Assembly (NCBI RefSeq): GCF_020519665.1
Contig: NZ_CP084703.1
Span: forward strand, 3,472,001-3,536,000
Length of the DNA: 64,000 nt
Direction of reading: 5' to 3'
DNA from: Bacillus shivajii
GTDB lineage: Bacteria > Bacillota > Bacilli > Bacillales > Salisediminibacteriaceae
Part shown: in pieces, positions 44,695-53,919 of the stretch
How positions within the stretch are numbered: position 1 is the first letter of the stretch
Layout: every line of letters starts with the position of its first letter
Notes under the pieces: generated by a model
What the model saw: only the letters and a program-made list of their open reading frames with translations
Databases searched by the model: none
What the model was told of the DNA's origin: nothing
Translations under genes and position numbers: made by a program

Positions 44695-45204
44695 TTAACT
44701 CCTTGCTTCAACATTCATCGGTTCAAACCAATCATCTGGTTTATACTTACCGCCTCCATGAGGAACCTGTCGGTGACAATCAATACAATTGCCATTTTTC
44801 ACATCATGAAATTCAACATTTGTAAGTCCAGCTTCATGACAATCGATACAATTTTCATTGATGACTTCTTGCGACTTCGCCTTAGCATGTATGACATCTG
44901 GAACATCATTAGCACCGATCGTATTCATGTACATATGACTAAATCCAGCTTGTGCTTTAAATGTCATTTTAGAAACAATGTTATCCCGTGGAGCATGGCA
45001 GTCATTACAAGAAAGTGTTGCATGATTAGACTCCATAAATGATTCATATGCGGTATCCATAAGGTGACACGTTGAACAGAATTCTGCTGAGTCTGTTGCC
45101 TTCATTGTCTCGGCAGTACCAACAGAAAATACAATACCTAAAAATATTCCCCCTAAGATAAAGAGCAGTGATTTTTTCTTTAACACATTCGCTAACCTTT
45201 TCAT
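44695..45204 (-). CDS. nrfH: Membrane tetraheme quinol dehydrogenase NrfH
   Basis: The 169-residue protein of the NapC/NirT family has one N-terminal membrane helix (about residues 12-30) and four CXXCH motifs: CSTCH, CNDCH, CIDCH and CIDCH. It takes electrons from menaquinol and passes them to NrfA. AGFSHMYMNTIGANDVPD and FHDVKNGNCIDCHRQVPHGGG are typical of NrfH. A strong ribosome binding site (GTGAAGGGGG) precedes it. A perfect FNR box is 125 bases upstream. Confidence 0.95.
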   Translation of the reverse strand: MKRLANVLKKKSLLFILGGIFLGIVFSVGTAETMKATDSAEFCSTCHLMDTAYESFMESNHATLSCNDCHAPRDNIVSKMTFKAQAGFSHMYMNTIGANDVPDVIHAKAKSQEVINENCIDCHEAGLTNVEFHDVKNGNCIDCHRQVPHGGGKYKPDDWFEPMNVEARS

Positions 45205-45578
45205 CCCCCTTCACTCCCTTCGTTCCATATTCACCCTCATTCTACTAAAGTCAAATTGAAATACCTTAAGTGAAATGTGAAGGAATATTGAAGAATTTAT
45301 TACCAATTTTTGAAGGTTTTTTGTGAAGGGTTTCACAGGCGCGAATTCAATTTTTCACTATTTACAAGGTTGTTTTTGATTTAATTTTGTTTTTGTCATT
45401 TCTGTGAACCTTTAGTTTTTTTTAAATATTCACAATTTAAAATCAGGCCATGTAGCTAAAATTATCGACTTCAAACTTACAAAAAATCAATTGAGGTCCA
45501 GTTGCGCTTTACTAAAATAAAGAGGAATTCATAAGGAGTGTAACTCAATAAAAGAATAAAGGTGGATAAGATGTGCAC
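45205..45578. promoter_or_regulatory. Upstream region of nrfHA
   Basis: AT-rich promoter region of nrfHA containing the FNR box at 45322-45337 and, about 20 bases further towards the gene, a TAATAAAT stretch that can serve as -10. The remainder up to the hairpin at 45579 shows no gene. Confidence 0.6.
45322..45337. promoter_or_regulatory. FNR box before nrfHA
   Basis: TGTGAAGGGTTTCACA is a perfect TGTGA-N6-TCACA site. If it is centred at -41.5, the transcript would start near 45288, and ATAAAT lies at the matching -10 position on the minus strand. Confidence 0.85.
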
Positions 45579-45620
45579 AAAAAAGACGCAACTCCTCATT
45601 TGATGAGAACTCGCGTCGTT
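45579..45620 (-). terminator. Hairpin terminator of the AACTC/GAGTT palindrome family, copy 4
   Basis: The minus strand reads AACGACGCGAGTTCTCATC, a loop, GATGAGGAGTTGCGTCTTTT with a T-run. It can terminate the tRNA transcript coming from 45855. Confidence 0.75.
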
Positions 45621-45633
45621 ACTAGCTTATTCA

Positions 45634-45854
45634 TGGTGCGTGCCCGCTACGGACACTACAGTGTTTACTTGCTAAGTTGCTTTTTCGACGTAGTGACGTT
45701 TACCTAGTTATTGTGCACCCTGCTGGCACTACAATGTTCGCTTGCTTTGGTGATTTTTCGACGTAGTTGCGTTCACCTAGTAATGGTGCACCTCGGGCAC
45801 TACTATGTTCACTTGCTTTGGTGATTTTTCGACGTAGTTGCGTTCACCTAGTAA
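45634..45854. repeat. Tandem repeat array abutting the 3' end of tRNA-Ala
   Basis: Three imperfect units of 77, 73 and 71 bp start at 45634, 45711 and 45784. Each contains TTTTTCGACGTAGTTGCGTT and ends in CACCTAGTAA just before TGGTG. On the minus strand each unit ends GTGCACCA or similar, like the tRNA 3' end GCTCCACCA that begins the array at 45855. The repeat boundary thus coincides with the tRNA CCA end. Confidence 0.8.
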
Positions 45855-45929
45855 TGGTGGAGCATAGCGGATTTGAACCGCTGACCCCTTGTCTGCCAGA
45901 CAAGTGTTCTCCCACTGAACTAATGCCCC
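45855..45929 (-). tRNA. tRNA-Ala (anticodon GGC)
   Basis: The minus strand starts GGGGCATTAGTTCAGTGGGA and ends GGTTCAAATCCGCTATGCTC plus CACCA. The acceptor stem GGGGCAT/ATGCTCC contains the G3:U70 pair that marks alanine tRNAs. The anticodon arm CTTGT-CTGGCAG-ACAAG gives anticodon GGC. A standard T-loop GGTTCAAATCC is present and CCA is encoded. Confidence 0.93.
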
Positions 45930-45954
45930 ATTTTAATTAGCCTACTTAATAACC

Positions 45955-46035
45955 TGCGACGAGTAACCGCAGGAGCACAGAGTATCAGCTTCGTCGAAAT
46001 CCCTTCGAGCTGCGACGAGTAACCGCAGGAGCAGT
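45955..46035 (+). repeat. Distant copies of the GCGACGAGTAACCGCAGGAG repeat
   Basis: Two copies of GCGACGAGTAACCGCAGGAG lie about 55 bases apart (45955 and 46010), with a 57-bp-like spacing as in the array at 5251. Confidence 0.75.
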
Positions 46036-46144
46036 TACTATCGACCAGATTTATATAAATTCTGATAGTACAAAAAAGAGCAAATCAAGTGCATTTTATT
46101 TTTGTTCAGCACAAAACCTGCCTTCTTCTCTTTCTATATTCTCG

Positions 46145-46303
46145 CTAAAAAATGACGAACAATATGTACCATACGATGCCTGCAAAAATCGCAGCGACAA
46201 GTCCTGCCCAGACATTTTCTTGAATAATTTTTTTATGTTTAACTGCATCAAATATAATCCATCCGATAAAGATCGTGATCGCAAATGTTAAAGCTCCTAA
46301 CAT
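46145..46303 (-). CDS. Small two-helix membrane protein
   Basis: A 52-residue open frame starting MLGALTFAITIFIGWIIFDA has two hydrophobic segments (about 3-19 and 31-51) joined by a charged HKKIIQEN loop. AAAGGGGCGAAGGGG lies before the ATG. It is divergent from the potassium-channel gene 109 bases away. I do not know a named family; a small membrane peptide of this build is plausible but not proven expressed. Confidence 0.5.
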   Translation of the reverse strand: MLGALTFAITIFIGWIIFDAVKHKKIIQENVWAGLVAAIFAGIVWYILFVIF

Positions 46304-46411
46304 CCCCTTCGCCCCTTTCACATCATTAATCGTATCAAAAAAGCGAATGAAATGCACCTAGTTTTGCCAATAATGGTTAGGAGTACGTTTAAGGGTAAAG
46401 GAGGGAGCAGA

Positions 46412-47422
46412 ATGTTTCGATCCGACTTTATGGATGAATCAGGCATTAAACTGCCAAGTATTCTTCGTATTAGTGCAATCATCTTTTTTTTAACGTTTAT
46501 CATTGGAGTTGTCATTCATTTATTAGAACCTGATGCTTTCCCGACTGTTTTTGATGGCCTCTGGTGGTCGATCGTCACAATCTCAACAGTCGGTTACGGT
46601 GACTTTGTTCCACAAGGAGTCATTGGGCGTATATTAGGCGTAGTCCTTATCATTTCTGGCATTACACTTTTCTCTCTATTCATTACGGAACTAGCAAGCT
46701 CAGCCGTTTCAAACAGAGATAAACGAGAAAAAGGAAGACTTAGTTTTCATCGTTCAGGGCATTTTATTATCGTTGGGTGGAATGAGCGAAGTAAGCAACT
46801 ACTTAAGCATTTAGTCAATATTTACCCTAAGTCAGAGTTTGTATTAGTCGATGCCACATTGCATGAAATCCCAAAAAACTTTCAACGGTTAAACTTTGTA
46901 AAAGGATCACCAATGGTCGATGAAACTTTCAAACGAGCAAACATTAAAGAAGCACACACAATTATTATCACTGCCAATTCACATATTGAAGAAAAAACGG
47001 CTGATATGAACACTGTTGTCACACTACTAACAGCGAAAGGAATGAACTCCAGTATCTATTCAATCGTTGAACTTTTGACAAGTGACCAGCAAAAAAATAT
47101 TGATAGAGCTGGAGCAGATGAAGTGATCGAAAGTTCTAAACAAGTTAGCCTGCTCATGACAAACGGGATCGCTAATCATGGCATGACAGATGTTGTCTCT
47201 GAAATGCTGCAACATAAAAAACAAAATCAATTGCAGTTCTCACAGCTTCCGCCTGGGCTCATAGATGCATGCTTTGCAGATGCCATTCATGAACTGCAAA
47301 ATGAAGATTGTTTTTTATTAGGTATTTTTAGAGATGGTGAGACGATTCTTCATCCCCAAAAATCATCAACATTATTAAAGGGAGATAAGCTAATCTTTTT
47401 TATTCGATCATATGAGCATTAA
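46412..47422 (+). CDS. yugO: Potassium channel with RCK (TrkA-N) domain, YugO type
   Basis: The 336-residue protein starts at MFRSDFMDES, with AAAGGAGGG before the ATG. Two transmembrane helices flank a pore loop with the selectivity filter TVGYGDF (SIVTISTVGYGDFVPQG near residue 68), followed by an RCK domain (HFIIVGWNERSKQLLKHL near residue 122) that binds a regulatory ligand. It matches B. subtilis YugO, the potassium channel used in biofilm signalling. It is next to yugN and pgi as in B. subtilis. Confidence 0.92.
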   Translation: MFRSDFMDESGIKLPSILRISAIIFFLTFIIGVVIHLLEPDAFPTVFDGLWWSIVTISTVGYGDFVPQGVIGRILGVVLIISGITLFSLFITELASSAVSNRDKREKGRLSFHRSGHFIIVGWNERSKQLLKHLVNIYPKSEFVLVDATLHEIPKNFQRLNFVKGSPMVDETFKRANIKEAHTIIITANSHIEEKTADMNTVVTLLTAKGMNSSIYSIVELLTSDQQKNIDRAGADEVIESSKQVSLLMTNGIANHGMTDVVSEMLQHKKQNQLQFSQLPPGLIDACFADAIHELQNEDCFLLGIFRDGETILHPQKSSTLLKGDKLIFFIRSYEH

Positions 47423-47427
47423 TGTTC

Positions 47428-47847
47428 TTATGGGGAGATTTCCATGTCGTTTATAATCACTTGTTCTAGTTCTTGGACGTATTCTCGCCCTGTATTCACC
47501 ATTTCTGGAGGGAAAGATGCGTCTTTATCTTCTGGTTCAGAAAACTGATTCACCCATGGACTTGGATCATGAACGTGGTCATCTAATCCATCTTGATATT
47601 TATGTGCTAACAAAAATGGTCGCCCTAAACGGACATGAACACCTTTCGTATCAAGTTGTTCACCATCAACAGCAGTAAAAGGTAAGCGCACGTACAAGTA
47701 CCTCTCACCTTCACCCACTTTATAATCGAAGTAACCGTGATCGTATTCCCAGCCGCCACCGATGACATAACCTAACGGCTTTAACTTTTTCTCTAAATCA
47801 ATCAGTTTATATTCATTGTTTTCGATTTGTGATGGTACTTCAATCAT
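47428..47847 (-). CDS. yugN: YugN-like protein
   Basis: A 139-residue soluble acidic protein of the YugN family, unknown function. Recognised by length, the core GGGWEYDHGYFDYKVGEGERYLYVRLPF and position next to yugO and pgi. It is convergent with the channel gene (stops 5 bases apart). Confidence 0.85.
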   Translation of the reverse strand: MIEVPSQIENNEYKLIDLEKKLKPLGYVIGGGWEYDHGYFDYKVGEGERYLYVRLPFTAVDGEQLDTKGVHVRLGRPFLLAHKYQDGLDDHVHDPSPWVNQFSEPEDKDASFPPEMVNTGREYVQELEQVIINDMEISP

Positions 47848-48138
47848 TGAGATCCCTCCGTTTCATTTATTTGTTAGCATATCCGAAAAAGAAAAATCTA
47901 TGTTCAGACGTGACCTGAGGTTTTGTTAAAGGTCTATTAGCTTTTGTCCGTGAAAAAATCAATTTGTCCGTGAAAAATTCGTTTTGTCCGTGAGAAATTC
48001 GTTTTATCCGTCAAAAAATCAATTTATCAGTGAAAAAATCGTTTTATCCGTCAAAAATTCGTTTTATCCGTGAAAATTGCGCTTTCTCCGTTAGTTAAAA
48101 TTATTATAATTTAACTTATTACGACTTCTCCAACCTAA
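47848..48138. other. Intergenic region with a 20-bp tandem repeat
   Basis: Apart from the array at 47942-48095, this stretch shows only the ribosome binding site of yugN. Confidence 0.6.
47942..48095 (+). repeat. 20-bp tandem repeat TTT(T/G)TCCGTGAAAAAWTCG
   Basis: Seven full units and a partial one in direct head-to-tail order, each near TTTTATCCGTGAAAAATTCG with one to four changes. No spacers separate the units, so this is not a CRISPR array. Confidence 0.9.
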
Positions 48139-48171
48139 GAAAAAAGACACCCTGAGCCAGGATGTCTTTTT
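48139..48171 (-). terminator. Terminator of pgi
   Basis: The minus strand reads AAAAAGACATCCTGGCTCAG, GGTGTCTTTTTT; a GACA(T/C)CCTG stem with a T-run 9 bases after the pgi stop. Confidence 0.9.
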
Positions 48172-48179
48172 CGTGATTA

Positions 48180-49535
48180 TTATTGATTTAATCGTTTTTC
48201 TAACTCTGCTTTCTGCTCTTCAAACCCTGGTTTTCCAAGAAGTGCAAACATGTTTTTCTTATACGCTTCTACACCTGGCTGGTCGAATGGGTTTACCCCT
48301 AGTAAATAACCACTGATCGCACAAGCTTTTTCAAAGAAGTACACTAAGTAACCGAAGTTGTATTCATCTAGCTCAGGAATGTTTACGATTAAATTTGGTA
48401 CCCCTCCGTCTAAGTGAGCAAGCATCGTGCCTTCATATGCTTTTTGGTTTACGAATTCCATCGTTTGTCCTGCTAAGTAGTTTAAGTTATCTAAGTTATT
48501 CTCTGCTTCTTCAATGTTTACTTGTTCTTTGACAGACTCTACATTAAGAACTGTTTCAAATAAGTCGCGACGTCCATCTTGAACGTACTGGCCTAATGAA
48601 TGAAGGTCCGTTGAGAAGTCAGCTGCTGCAGGGAAAATTCCTTTTTGGTCTTTTCCTTCACTCTCACCGTATAATTGTTTCCACCATTCTGAAACGTAGT
48701 GAAGCGCTGGCTCATAGTTGACCATAAGCTCAACTGTTTTCCCCTTGTTATATAGCGCATTTCGGACAGCCGCATATTGATATGCTTCGTTTTTTGTAAG
48801 GTCTGCACCACTATATTCTTCGCGTGCATCAGCAGCACCATTCATCATCGCTTCAATATCAAGTCCTGTAGCAGCAATCGGTAGTAACCCTACTGCAGTC
48901 AAGACCGAGAAACGTCCACCTACATCATCTGGAATAACGAAGGACTCATACCCTTCATCGGTTGCAAGTTGCTTTAATGCACCTTTTGCTTTATCAGTTG
49001 TTGCATAAATTCGTTTACGCGCTTCTTCAACACCATATTTTTTCTCAACATATTCGCGGAAAATACGGAAAGCAATCGCTGGCTCTGTTGTTGTACCAGA
49101 CTTTGAAATGACATTAACCGATACATCTTTACCTTCAATCACTTGAAGTAAATGTTTTAAATAAGTTGAGCTGATATTTTGACCGACAAAATAAATTTGT
49201 GGCGCTTTACGATCGTCTTTGTTCAACTCATTATAAAAAGAATGTTGTAGTGCCTCAATTGCAGCACGCGCACCTAAGTACGATCCACCAATTCCAATAA
49301 CAAGAAGTACATCAGAATCAGATTTAATTTTTTCAGCTGATTTTTGGATACGGGAGAACTCTTCTTTGTCATAATTTACAGGTAAATCAATCCACCCTAA
49401 AAAGTCACTTCCTGCTCCACTACCGTTATGTAAAGCCTCATGTGCAGCTGTTACTGCATCTTGCATATAGTCGATTTCGTGTTGTGATACAAAACTTGAT
49501 GCCTTTGAATAATCAAATGATAACGTTTTAGTCAT
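48180..49535 (-). CDS. pgi: Glucose-6-phosphate isomerase
   Basis: Interconverts glucose-6-phosphate and fructose-6-phosphate. The 451-residue enzyme starts at [12 protein letters not shown], with GGAGGAG 8 bases upstream, matching B. subtilis Pgi in length. Diagnostic segments are [14 protein letters not shown] near residue 75, [18 protein letters not shown] near 140 and [23 protein letters not shown] near 380. It also feeds the products of ptsG and pgmB in this window into glycolysis. Confidence 0.97.
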   Translation of the reverse strand: MTKTLSFDYSKASSFVSQHEIDYMQDAVTAAHEALHNGSGAGSDFLGWIDLPVNYDKEEFSRIQKSAEKIKSDSDVLLVIGIGGSYLGARAAIEALQHSFYNELNKDDRKAPQIYFVGQNISSTYLKHLLQVIEGKDVSVNVISKSGTTTEPAIAFRIFREYVEKKYGVEEARKRIYATTDKAKGALKQLATDEGYESFVIPDDVGGRFSVLTAVGLLPIAATGLDIEAMMNGAADAREEYSGADLTKNEAYQYAAVRNALYNKGKTVELMVNYEPALHYVSEWWKQLYGESEGKDQKGIFPAAADFSTDLHSLGQYVQDGRRDLFETVLNVESVKEQVNIEEAENNLDNLNYLAGQTMEFVNQKAYEGTMLAHLDGGVPNLIVNIPELDEYNFGYLVYFFEKACAISGYLLGVNPFDQPGVEAYKKNMFALLGKPGFEEQKAELEKRLNQ

Positions 49536-49837
49536 CAGTTCATCTCCTCCATTTTTAGAAACACTAAGTTTTTGGTGAAAACTTAATGCTTTTCTTATAT
49601 TCGTTATTAACAAATTAAAGAAGTTTAAAGTGTAAACGAATTACTATCATCTTTCACTTTATTAAAACCGAAACCAATAATCAAGCATTCAAGACAATGT
49701 AAACGCATTCAATTGTGACATTTTTATTACCTTCATTTTTTGTAGAAAGATGGTGATTATACCTCAACATATGGATTGGTTACTTACTCGTTTTTTCACT
49801 TCGCAAGAGCATTAATTTATTACTTCCCTCCATTTTG

Positions 49838-49885
49838 CAAAAAAAAGCCCTTGAATTGGTGTTAACCAAGTCAAAGGCCATTTTA
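49838..49885 (-). terminator. Terminator of the alcohol dehydrogenase gene
   Basis: The minus strand reads GGCCTTTGACTTGGTTAACA, CCAATTCAAGGGC, then TTTTTTT. Confidence 0.9.
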
Positions 49886-49889
49886 TTCC

Positions 49890-51056
49890 TTATAATGATG
49901 CCTTTAGAATGGAAAGAACATCCTCTTTTTTTAACTTATTAAAGTTTCCGAATTCCCCATTTGCCATCGCTTTATCTGCCATTGTGTCTAATTGACTGTC
50001 ATCAATATCGTAATCAGCGAGACGGCTCGGGGCACCTAAGCTAGACCAGAACTGTTCAAGACGCTGAATCCCTTCTTCTGCTACTTCCTGATTTGACTTA
50101 CCTTCAGGCTCAACTCCCCAAACACGAGTAGCTAAGTTAACGAGCTTACGTTCACCTAATTCTTTATGGTGACGCATCCACTGCGGGAAGAGAATCGCTA
50201 AGCCACCTGCGTGTGGAATATCATACACCGCAGACACCGCATGCTCAATGTTATGAGAAGCCCAATCTCCTCTTGTTCCCATTTGTAATGTTCCGTTTAA
50301 AGCAATCGTTCCAGAGTAAAGAATCGTTTCACGAAGCTCTATATCTTCTAAGTTTTCCATTAGTTTCGGACCTGCTTCAATCACTGTTTTTAATACTGCT
50401 TCACACATGTGCTCTTGAAGTGGTGTGTTCGTTTGTTGGTGGAAATATTGTTCGAAAACGTGAGACATCATATCGACGACGCCATAAGCCGTATGATCTT
50501 TCGGTACGGTTACTGTATTTTTCGGATCCAAGATAGAGAATTTAGGAAAAACATGTGGGCTTCCCCATCCATACTTCTCGTGCGTTTCCCAATTTGTAAT
50601 AACAGATCCTGCGTTCATTTCTGAACCTGTCGCTGCTAATGTTAAAATCGTTCCAAATGGAAGAGCCTCTTTAGGGATTGCCTTCTTCGTTACTAAATCC
50701 CATGCATCACCATCGAATGTTGCACCTGCTGCAATTGCCTTCGTGCAATCAATCACGCTACCTCCACCAACTGCAAGAAGTACATCAATTTCTTCTGTTT
50801 TACAAATGTCTACTCCTTTATGTACGGTTGAAAGGCGAGGATTTGGTTCTACACCAGGTAATTCACTTACTTGAAACCCACCATCATTCAGTAACTGTAT
50901 GACTTCTTCATAAAGCCCGTTTCTTTTAATACTGCCTCCACCATAAACAAGAAGCACCTTTTTTCCGTAAGGTTTTAACTGTTCAACTAATTGCTCTTTC
51001 ACTTGTCCTTGACCAAAAATCAGTCGTGTTGGATTTTGATAAATAAAGTTATCCAT
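49890..51056 (-). CDS. yugJ: Iron-containing alcohol dehydrogenase (butanol dehydrogenase type)
   Basis: The 388-residue group III alcohol dehydrogenase has the NAD(P)-binding [15 protein letters not shown] near residue 97. Metal-binding His and Asp residues lie in the region [16 protein letters not shown] near 193 and [20 protein letters not shown] near 267. It reduces aldehydes or oxidises alcohols; B. subtilis has yugJ and yugK of this type at the same place beside pgi, so the symbol may be either. Confidence 0.9.
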   Translation of the reverse strand: MDNFIYQNPTRLIFGQGQVKEQLVEQLKPYGKKVLLVYGGGSIKRNGLYEEVIQLLNDGGFQVSELPGVEPNPRLSTVHKGVDICKTEEIDVLLAVGGGSVIDCTKAIAAGATFDGDAWDLVTKKAIPKEALPFGTILTLAATGSEMNAGSVITNWETHEKYGWGSPHVFPKFSILDPKNTVTVPKDHTAYGVVDMMSHVFEQYFHQQTNTPLQEHMCEAVLKTVIEAGPKLMENLEDIELRETILYSGTIALNGTLQMGTRGDWASHNIEHAVSAVYDIPHAGGLAILFPQWMRHHKELGERKLVNLATRVWGVEPEGKSNQEVAEEGIQRLEQFWSSLGAPSRLADYDIDDSQLDTMADKAMANGEFGNFNKLKKEDVLSILKASL

Positions 51057-51177
51057 AAATAGAACTCCCCCTTGTCATTTTTTCTTCTTCATTAGTATTA
51101 TCTCGCAGACGTTCAAGAAAAATCAAAAGTTAGGCACAAACAATCACAATGAAACCACTTTTTAAGCACCACAATCA

Positions 51178-51222
51178 TTACCAATTAATACCAGGTTCCA
51201 GGCACCTGGTATTAATTGGTAA
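51178..51222. repeat. Long palindrome of the CCAGG(T/C)ACC family
   Basis: TTACCAATTAATACCAGGT faces its exact reverse complement ACCTGGTATTAATTGGTAA around TCCAGGC. It lies between yugJ and yuzA starts and is not followed by a T-run, so it is not an obvious terminator. Confidence 0.85.
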
Positions 51223-51371
51223 TACAAACCAGGATCTTTGCATTTATTCGTTGATAAAAAAGTTTTTTCTAAAACATGCATAAAGATTGCATAGAAATAT
51301 CATTCTAAAATCAGGAGCTTGTTTTTGCTTCTGTATTATGATTTTACCCCTTATAAGGAGGTGAGGAGTGC

Positions 51372-51599
51372 ATGAGCGGTATACAACGAACAGCCCTTGT
51401 ACTTGCGATTATCGGAGCGGTAAACTGGGGATTGATTGGTTTCTTCCGTTTTGATCTTGTCGCTGCGATTTTCGGTGGTCAAGCTGCTGGATTTTCCCGC
51501 TTCATCTATGCCCTTGTAGGATTGGCAGGGTTATATTGTATCTCCATCTTATTTAAACCAGATGAAGAACTAGAGAGAAGTCCAGAACCACAGAGGTAA
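51372..51599 (+). CDS. yuzA: DUF378 membrane protein YuzA
   Basis: The 75-residue protein with two transmembrane helices matches the DUF378 family by the segment AIIGAVNWGLIGFFRFDLVAAIFGG, then FSRFIYALVGLAGLYCISILF. A ribosome binding site AAGGAGGTGAGG precedes it. Function is unknown. Position near yugI matches B. subtilis. Confidence 0.9.
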   Translation: MSGIQRTALVLAIIGAVNWGLIGFFRFDLVAAIFGGQAAGFSRFIYALVGLAGLYCISILFKPDEELERSPEPQR

Positions 51600-51661
51600 G
51601 ATGATGTTGTAATCACTCTTTCAGTTTAGATGAAACCATTCGAATGCTTCCATTCGAACTG

Positions 51662-51701
51662 AAAAAAAGAAAGAGGTAGCTCACATACGAGCTGCCTCTT
51701 T
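51662..51701 (-). terminator. Terminator between yuzA and yugI
   Basis: AAAGAGGTAGCTC and GAGCTGCCTCTTT form a 13-pair stem. The T-run follows on the minus strand, so it mainly serves yugI, but it can act for both convergent genes. Confidence 0.9.
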
Positions 51702-51729
51702 GTCGTTTCAGTATTTGGACTGAAGTCGC

Positions 51730-52158
51730 TTATTTTTTGATGCGTTTGTTAAGATCTTGTTGGATCTCGTTAGACTGTTTTAACCAACCTTTTAATTTCT
51801 CTTCAAGTGTGTTAAAACCTTGAGCTTGTTGTTGCTCTTGGCGTTTGCCACCGCCACCGCCACCTTGACGCTTTGGACGATCTTGACGTGGTTTGCGCTC
51901 TTCGCTTTCAGGCTTTGGCTGTGTCTCACGAATCGAAAGTGAAATTTTTCCTGACTCTTCATCTACAGAAAGAACCTTCACTTTCACTTCATCACCAACA
52001 GAAAGATGTTCATTAATATCCTTCACGAAACCGTGAGCGATATGAGAAATATGAACAAGACCTTGCTTATTATTGTCTAACGCAACAAATGCACCAAACG
52101 GCTTAATACCAGTCACTTTACCTTCAACGACACTACCTACTTCATATTGACTTGACAT
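51730..52158 (-). CDS. yugI: S1-domain RNA-binding general stress protein YugI
   Basis: The 142-residue protein has one S1 RNA-binding domain (residues about 5-75: GSVVEGKVTGIKPFGAFVAL, then GLVHISHI and KVKVLSVDEESGKISLSIR) followed by a basic, glycine-rich linker (RQGGGGGGKRQEQQ) and a short helix. It matches general stress protein 13 (YugI) of B. subtilis, which associates with ribosomes. Confidence 0.92.
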   Translation of the reverse strand: MSSQYEVGSVVEGKVTGIKPFGAFVALDNNKQGLVHISHIAHGFVKDINEHLSVGDEVKVKVLSVDEESGKISLSIRETQPKPESEERKPRQDRPKRQGGGGGGKRQEQQQAQGFNTLEEKLKGWLKQSNEIQQDLNKRIKK

Positions 52159-52204
52159 GAAAACAACTCCTAAATATTTTTTAACTCGTCTATTATATCA
52201 TATG

Positions 52205-52221
52205 TTTGTCACTGTGACAAA
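52205..52221. promoter_or_regulatory. Perfect inverted repeat in the yugI/NSS promoter region
   Basis: TTTGTCACTGTGACAAA is an exact 17-base inverted repeat with one central base, between divergent yugI and the NSS transporter gene. This is a candidate operator for an unidentified regulator. Confidence 0.45.
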
Positions 52222-52368
52222 AACCACTTATATTTTATCCAATTCTATCTTACAGATATTCATTACGTGTTTCTCCACCTTTTGATCAAACACCGTTGAC
52301 ATTGATAATGCAACGCTTTATAGTAGTGAATTACATATAAAAATCATTCATTTAAGGAGGGAAAAATT

Positions 52369-53727
52369 TTGGGACAAAAACAACAAGAACAATGGACATC
52401 CAAGCTCGGCTTTATATTGGCTGCAGCTGGCTCAGCTATTGGCTTAGGTGCAATATGGAAACTTCCATATGTCGCAGGAACCAGTGGTGGCGGTGCTTTC
52501 TTTCTAATATTTTTATTATTTACAATCTTCTTAGGCCTACCACTGTTACTCGCTGAGTTTACAATTGGTCGTCATACACAAAAAGAAGCAGTTTCTGCTT
52601 ACCGAACAATTGCTCCAGGAAGCTTTTGGCACTGGATCGGAAAATTAGGGGTAGGTACGTCATTTCTTTTGCTTTCTTTTTATAGTGTTGTCGGTGGATG
52701 GATCGTTATTTATTTAGCTCGTTCCTTTACCCAAGGGGTTCAAGGACTAGAAGTTAATCAATTTGGGCAAATGTTTGAAGAAACGATAAGTAACCCTTTT
52801 TTAGTCGTCTTTGCACATTTCATTTTCCTTCTCATGACAATCCTTGTCGTTCAAGGTGGTGTTCAAAAGGGGATTGAACGTTTTTCTAAAATCATGATGC
52901 CGGCCTTATTTATTTTATTTTTAATTATTGTGATTCGGTCTGTCACATTAGAAGGAGCTAGTGAAGGAATTCAGTTCTTCCTCATGCCCGACTTTTCTTC
53001 AATTACTGGAGAAACAATTCTTTTCGCACTCGGTCAAGCATTTTTCGCACTTAGTCTTGGGGTCTCCATTATGGTCACATATAGCTCCTATTTAAAATCT
53101 GGAGAAAGCTTACCGAAATCTGCGGTTTCAATCGTAAGTTTAACGATTTTTATTTCTTTGTTAGCAGGATTAGCGATTTTTCCAGCCGTCTTCTCCTTTG
53201 GATTAGAACCTGCTGAAGGTCCACCGCTTATTTTTATCGTGTTACCAGCTGTATTTAGTAGTATTCCACTAGGAAATATCTTTTTCATTTTATTTATGTC
53301 GTTATTACTGTTTGCAACATTAACATCCGCCTTTTCACTGTTAGAGATGGTTGTTGCATCGATTACGAAAAATGATGCAGCGAAACGAAAAAAAGCGACA
53401 TGGGTAGCTGGTATTCTTATTTTTATTATGGGGATTCCATCAGCGCTATCCTTCGGTGTTATGAGTGGTGTAAGCTTTTTCGGTCATTCATTTTTTGATC
53501 TAATGGACTTTCTCGTCAGTAATGTCATGCTTCCACTAGGCGCACTACTTATTGCAATTTTCACACCGCTAAAGTTAAAAAAAGATGCGCTTTATGAAGA
53601 AATGAGAAGGGGTTCATCATTAAAGCGAGTCATGTTTGATATTTGGTACATTCTTATAAAATATGTGACTCCTATTGCGATTATCATCGTATTCTTACAC
53701 GTTCTTGGAGCATTCGATTTGTTTTAA
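52369..53727 (+). CDS. Sodium-dependent transporter, NSS family
   Basis: The 452-residue neurotransmitter:sodium symporter family protein has 11-12 helices and uses a TTG start after AAGGAGGG. The first helix [36 protein letters not shown] carries the unwound sodium/substrate site typical of LeuT-like proteins. Bacterial relatives import amino acids with sodium, suited to an alkaliphile, but the substrate is not known. It lies upstream of the convergent yugH. Confidence 0.9.
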   Translation: MGQKQQEQWTSKLGFILAAAGSAIGLGAIWKLPYVAGTSGGGAFFLIFLLFTIFLGLPLLLAEFTIGRHTQKEAVSAYRTIAPGSFWHWIGKLGVGTSFLLLSFYSVVGGWIVIYLARSFTQGVQGLEVNQFGQMFEETISNPFLVVFAHFIFLLMTILVVQGGVQKGIERFSKIMMPALFILFLIIVIRSVTLEGASEGIQFFLMPDFSSITGETILFALGQAFFALSLGVSIMVTYSSYLKSGESLPKSAVSIVSLTIFISLLAGLAIFPAVFSFGLEPAEGPPLIFIVLPAVFSSIPLGNIFFILFMSLLLFATLTSAFSLLEMVVASITKNDAAKRKKATWVAGILIFIMGIPSALSFGVMSGVSFFGHSFFDLMDFLVSNVMLPLGALLIAIFTPLKLKKDALYEEMRRGSSLKRVMFDIWYILIKYVTPIAIIIVFLHVLGAFDLF

Positions 53728-53732
53728 ATCCC

Positions 53733-53766
53733 AAAATTTCCAGGTGCCAGGCACCTGGAAATTTTT
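53733..53766. terminator. Perfect hairpin after the NSS gene (CCAGGTGCCAGGCACCTGG)
   Basis: AAATTTCCAGGTGCC faces its complement ending CTGGAAATTT, and TTTTT follows on the plus strand, so it can terminate the NSS transcript. It is a member of the CCAGGCACC palindrome family. Confidence 0.8.
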
Positions 53767-53814
53767 GTTTACTTCTTCATCTTTACTTCGTTTTATTTGA
53801 ATGTATAAGACAAT

Positions 53815-53858
53815 AAAAAAGGGCAATACTATGTTTGTATACAACCTAGTATTCCCCC
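53815..53858 (-). terminator. Terminator of yugGH
   Basis: The minus strand has GGGAATACTA, a loop, TAGTATTGCCC, then TTTTTT. Confidence 0.85.
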
Positions 53859-53919
53859 TTTCGGCAAAGTGGAGCATTTTTAGCGACACTTTGCTTTTTT
53901 CTTTTATCCACGTTGACGG

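Noticed and set aside
45634-45854. Possible degenerate tRNA genes in the repeat array
   Set aside because: The units have tRNA-like length and a CACCA-like end, but no acceptor, anticodon or T-arm can be folded from them.
45855-45929. Assignment of the tRNA as glycine (GCC)
   Set aside because: GCC appears only if the loop is read on the plus strand. On the coding strand the anticodon is GGC, and the acceptor has the G3:U70 pair of alanine tRNAs.
47942-48095. Possible CRISPR array
   Set aside because: The units follow one another directly with no unique spacers, and no cas genes are nearby.
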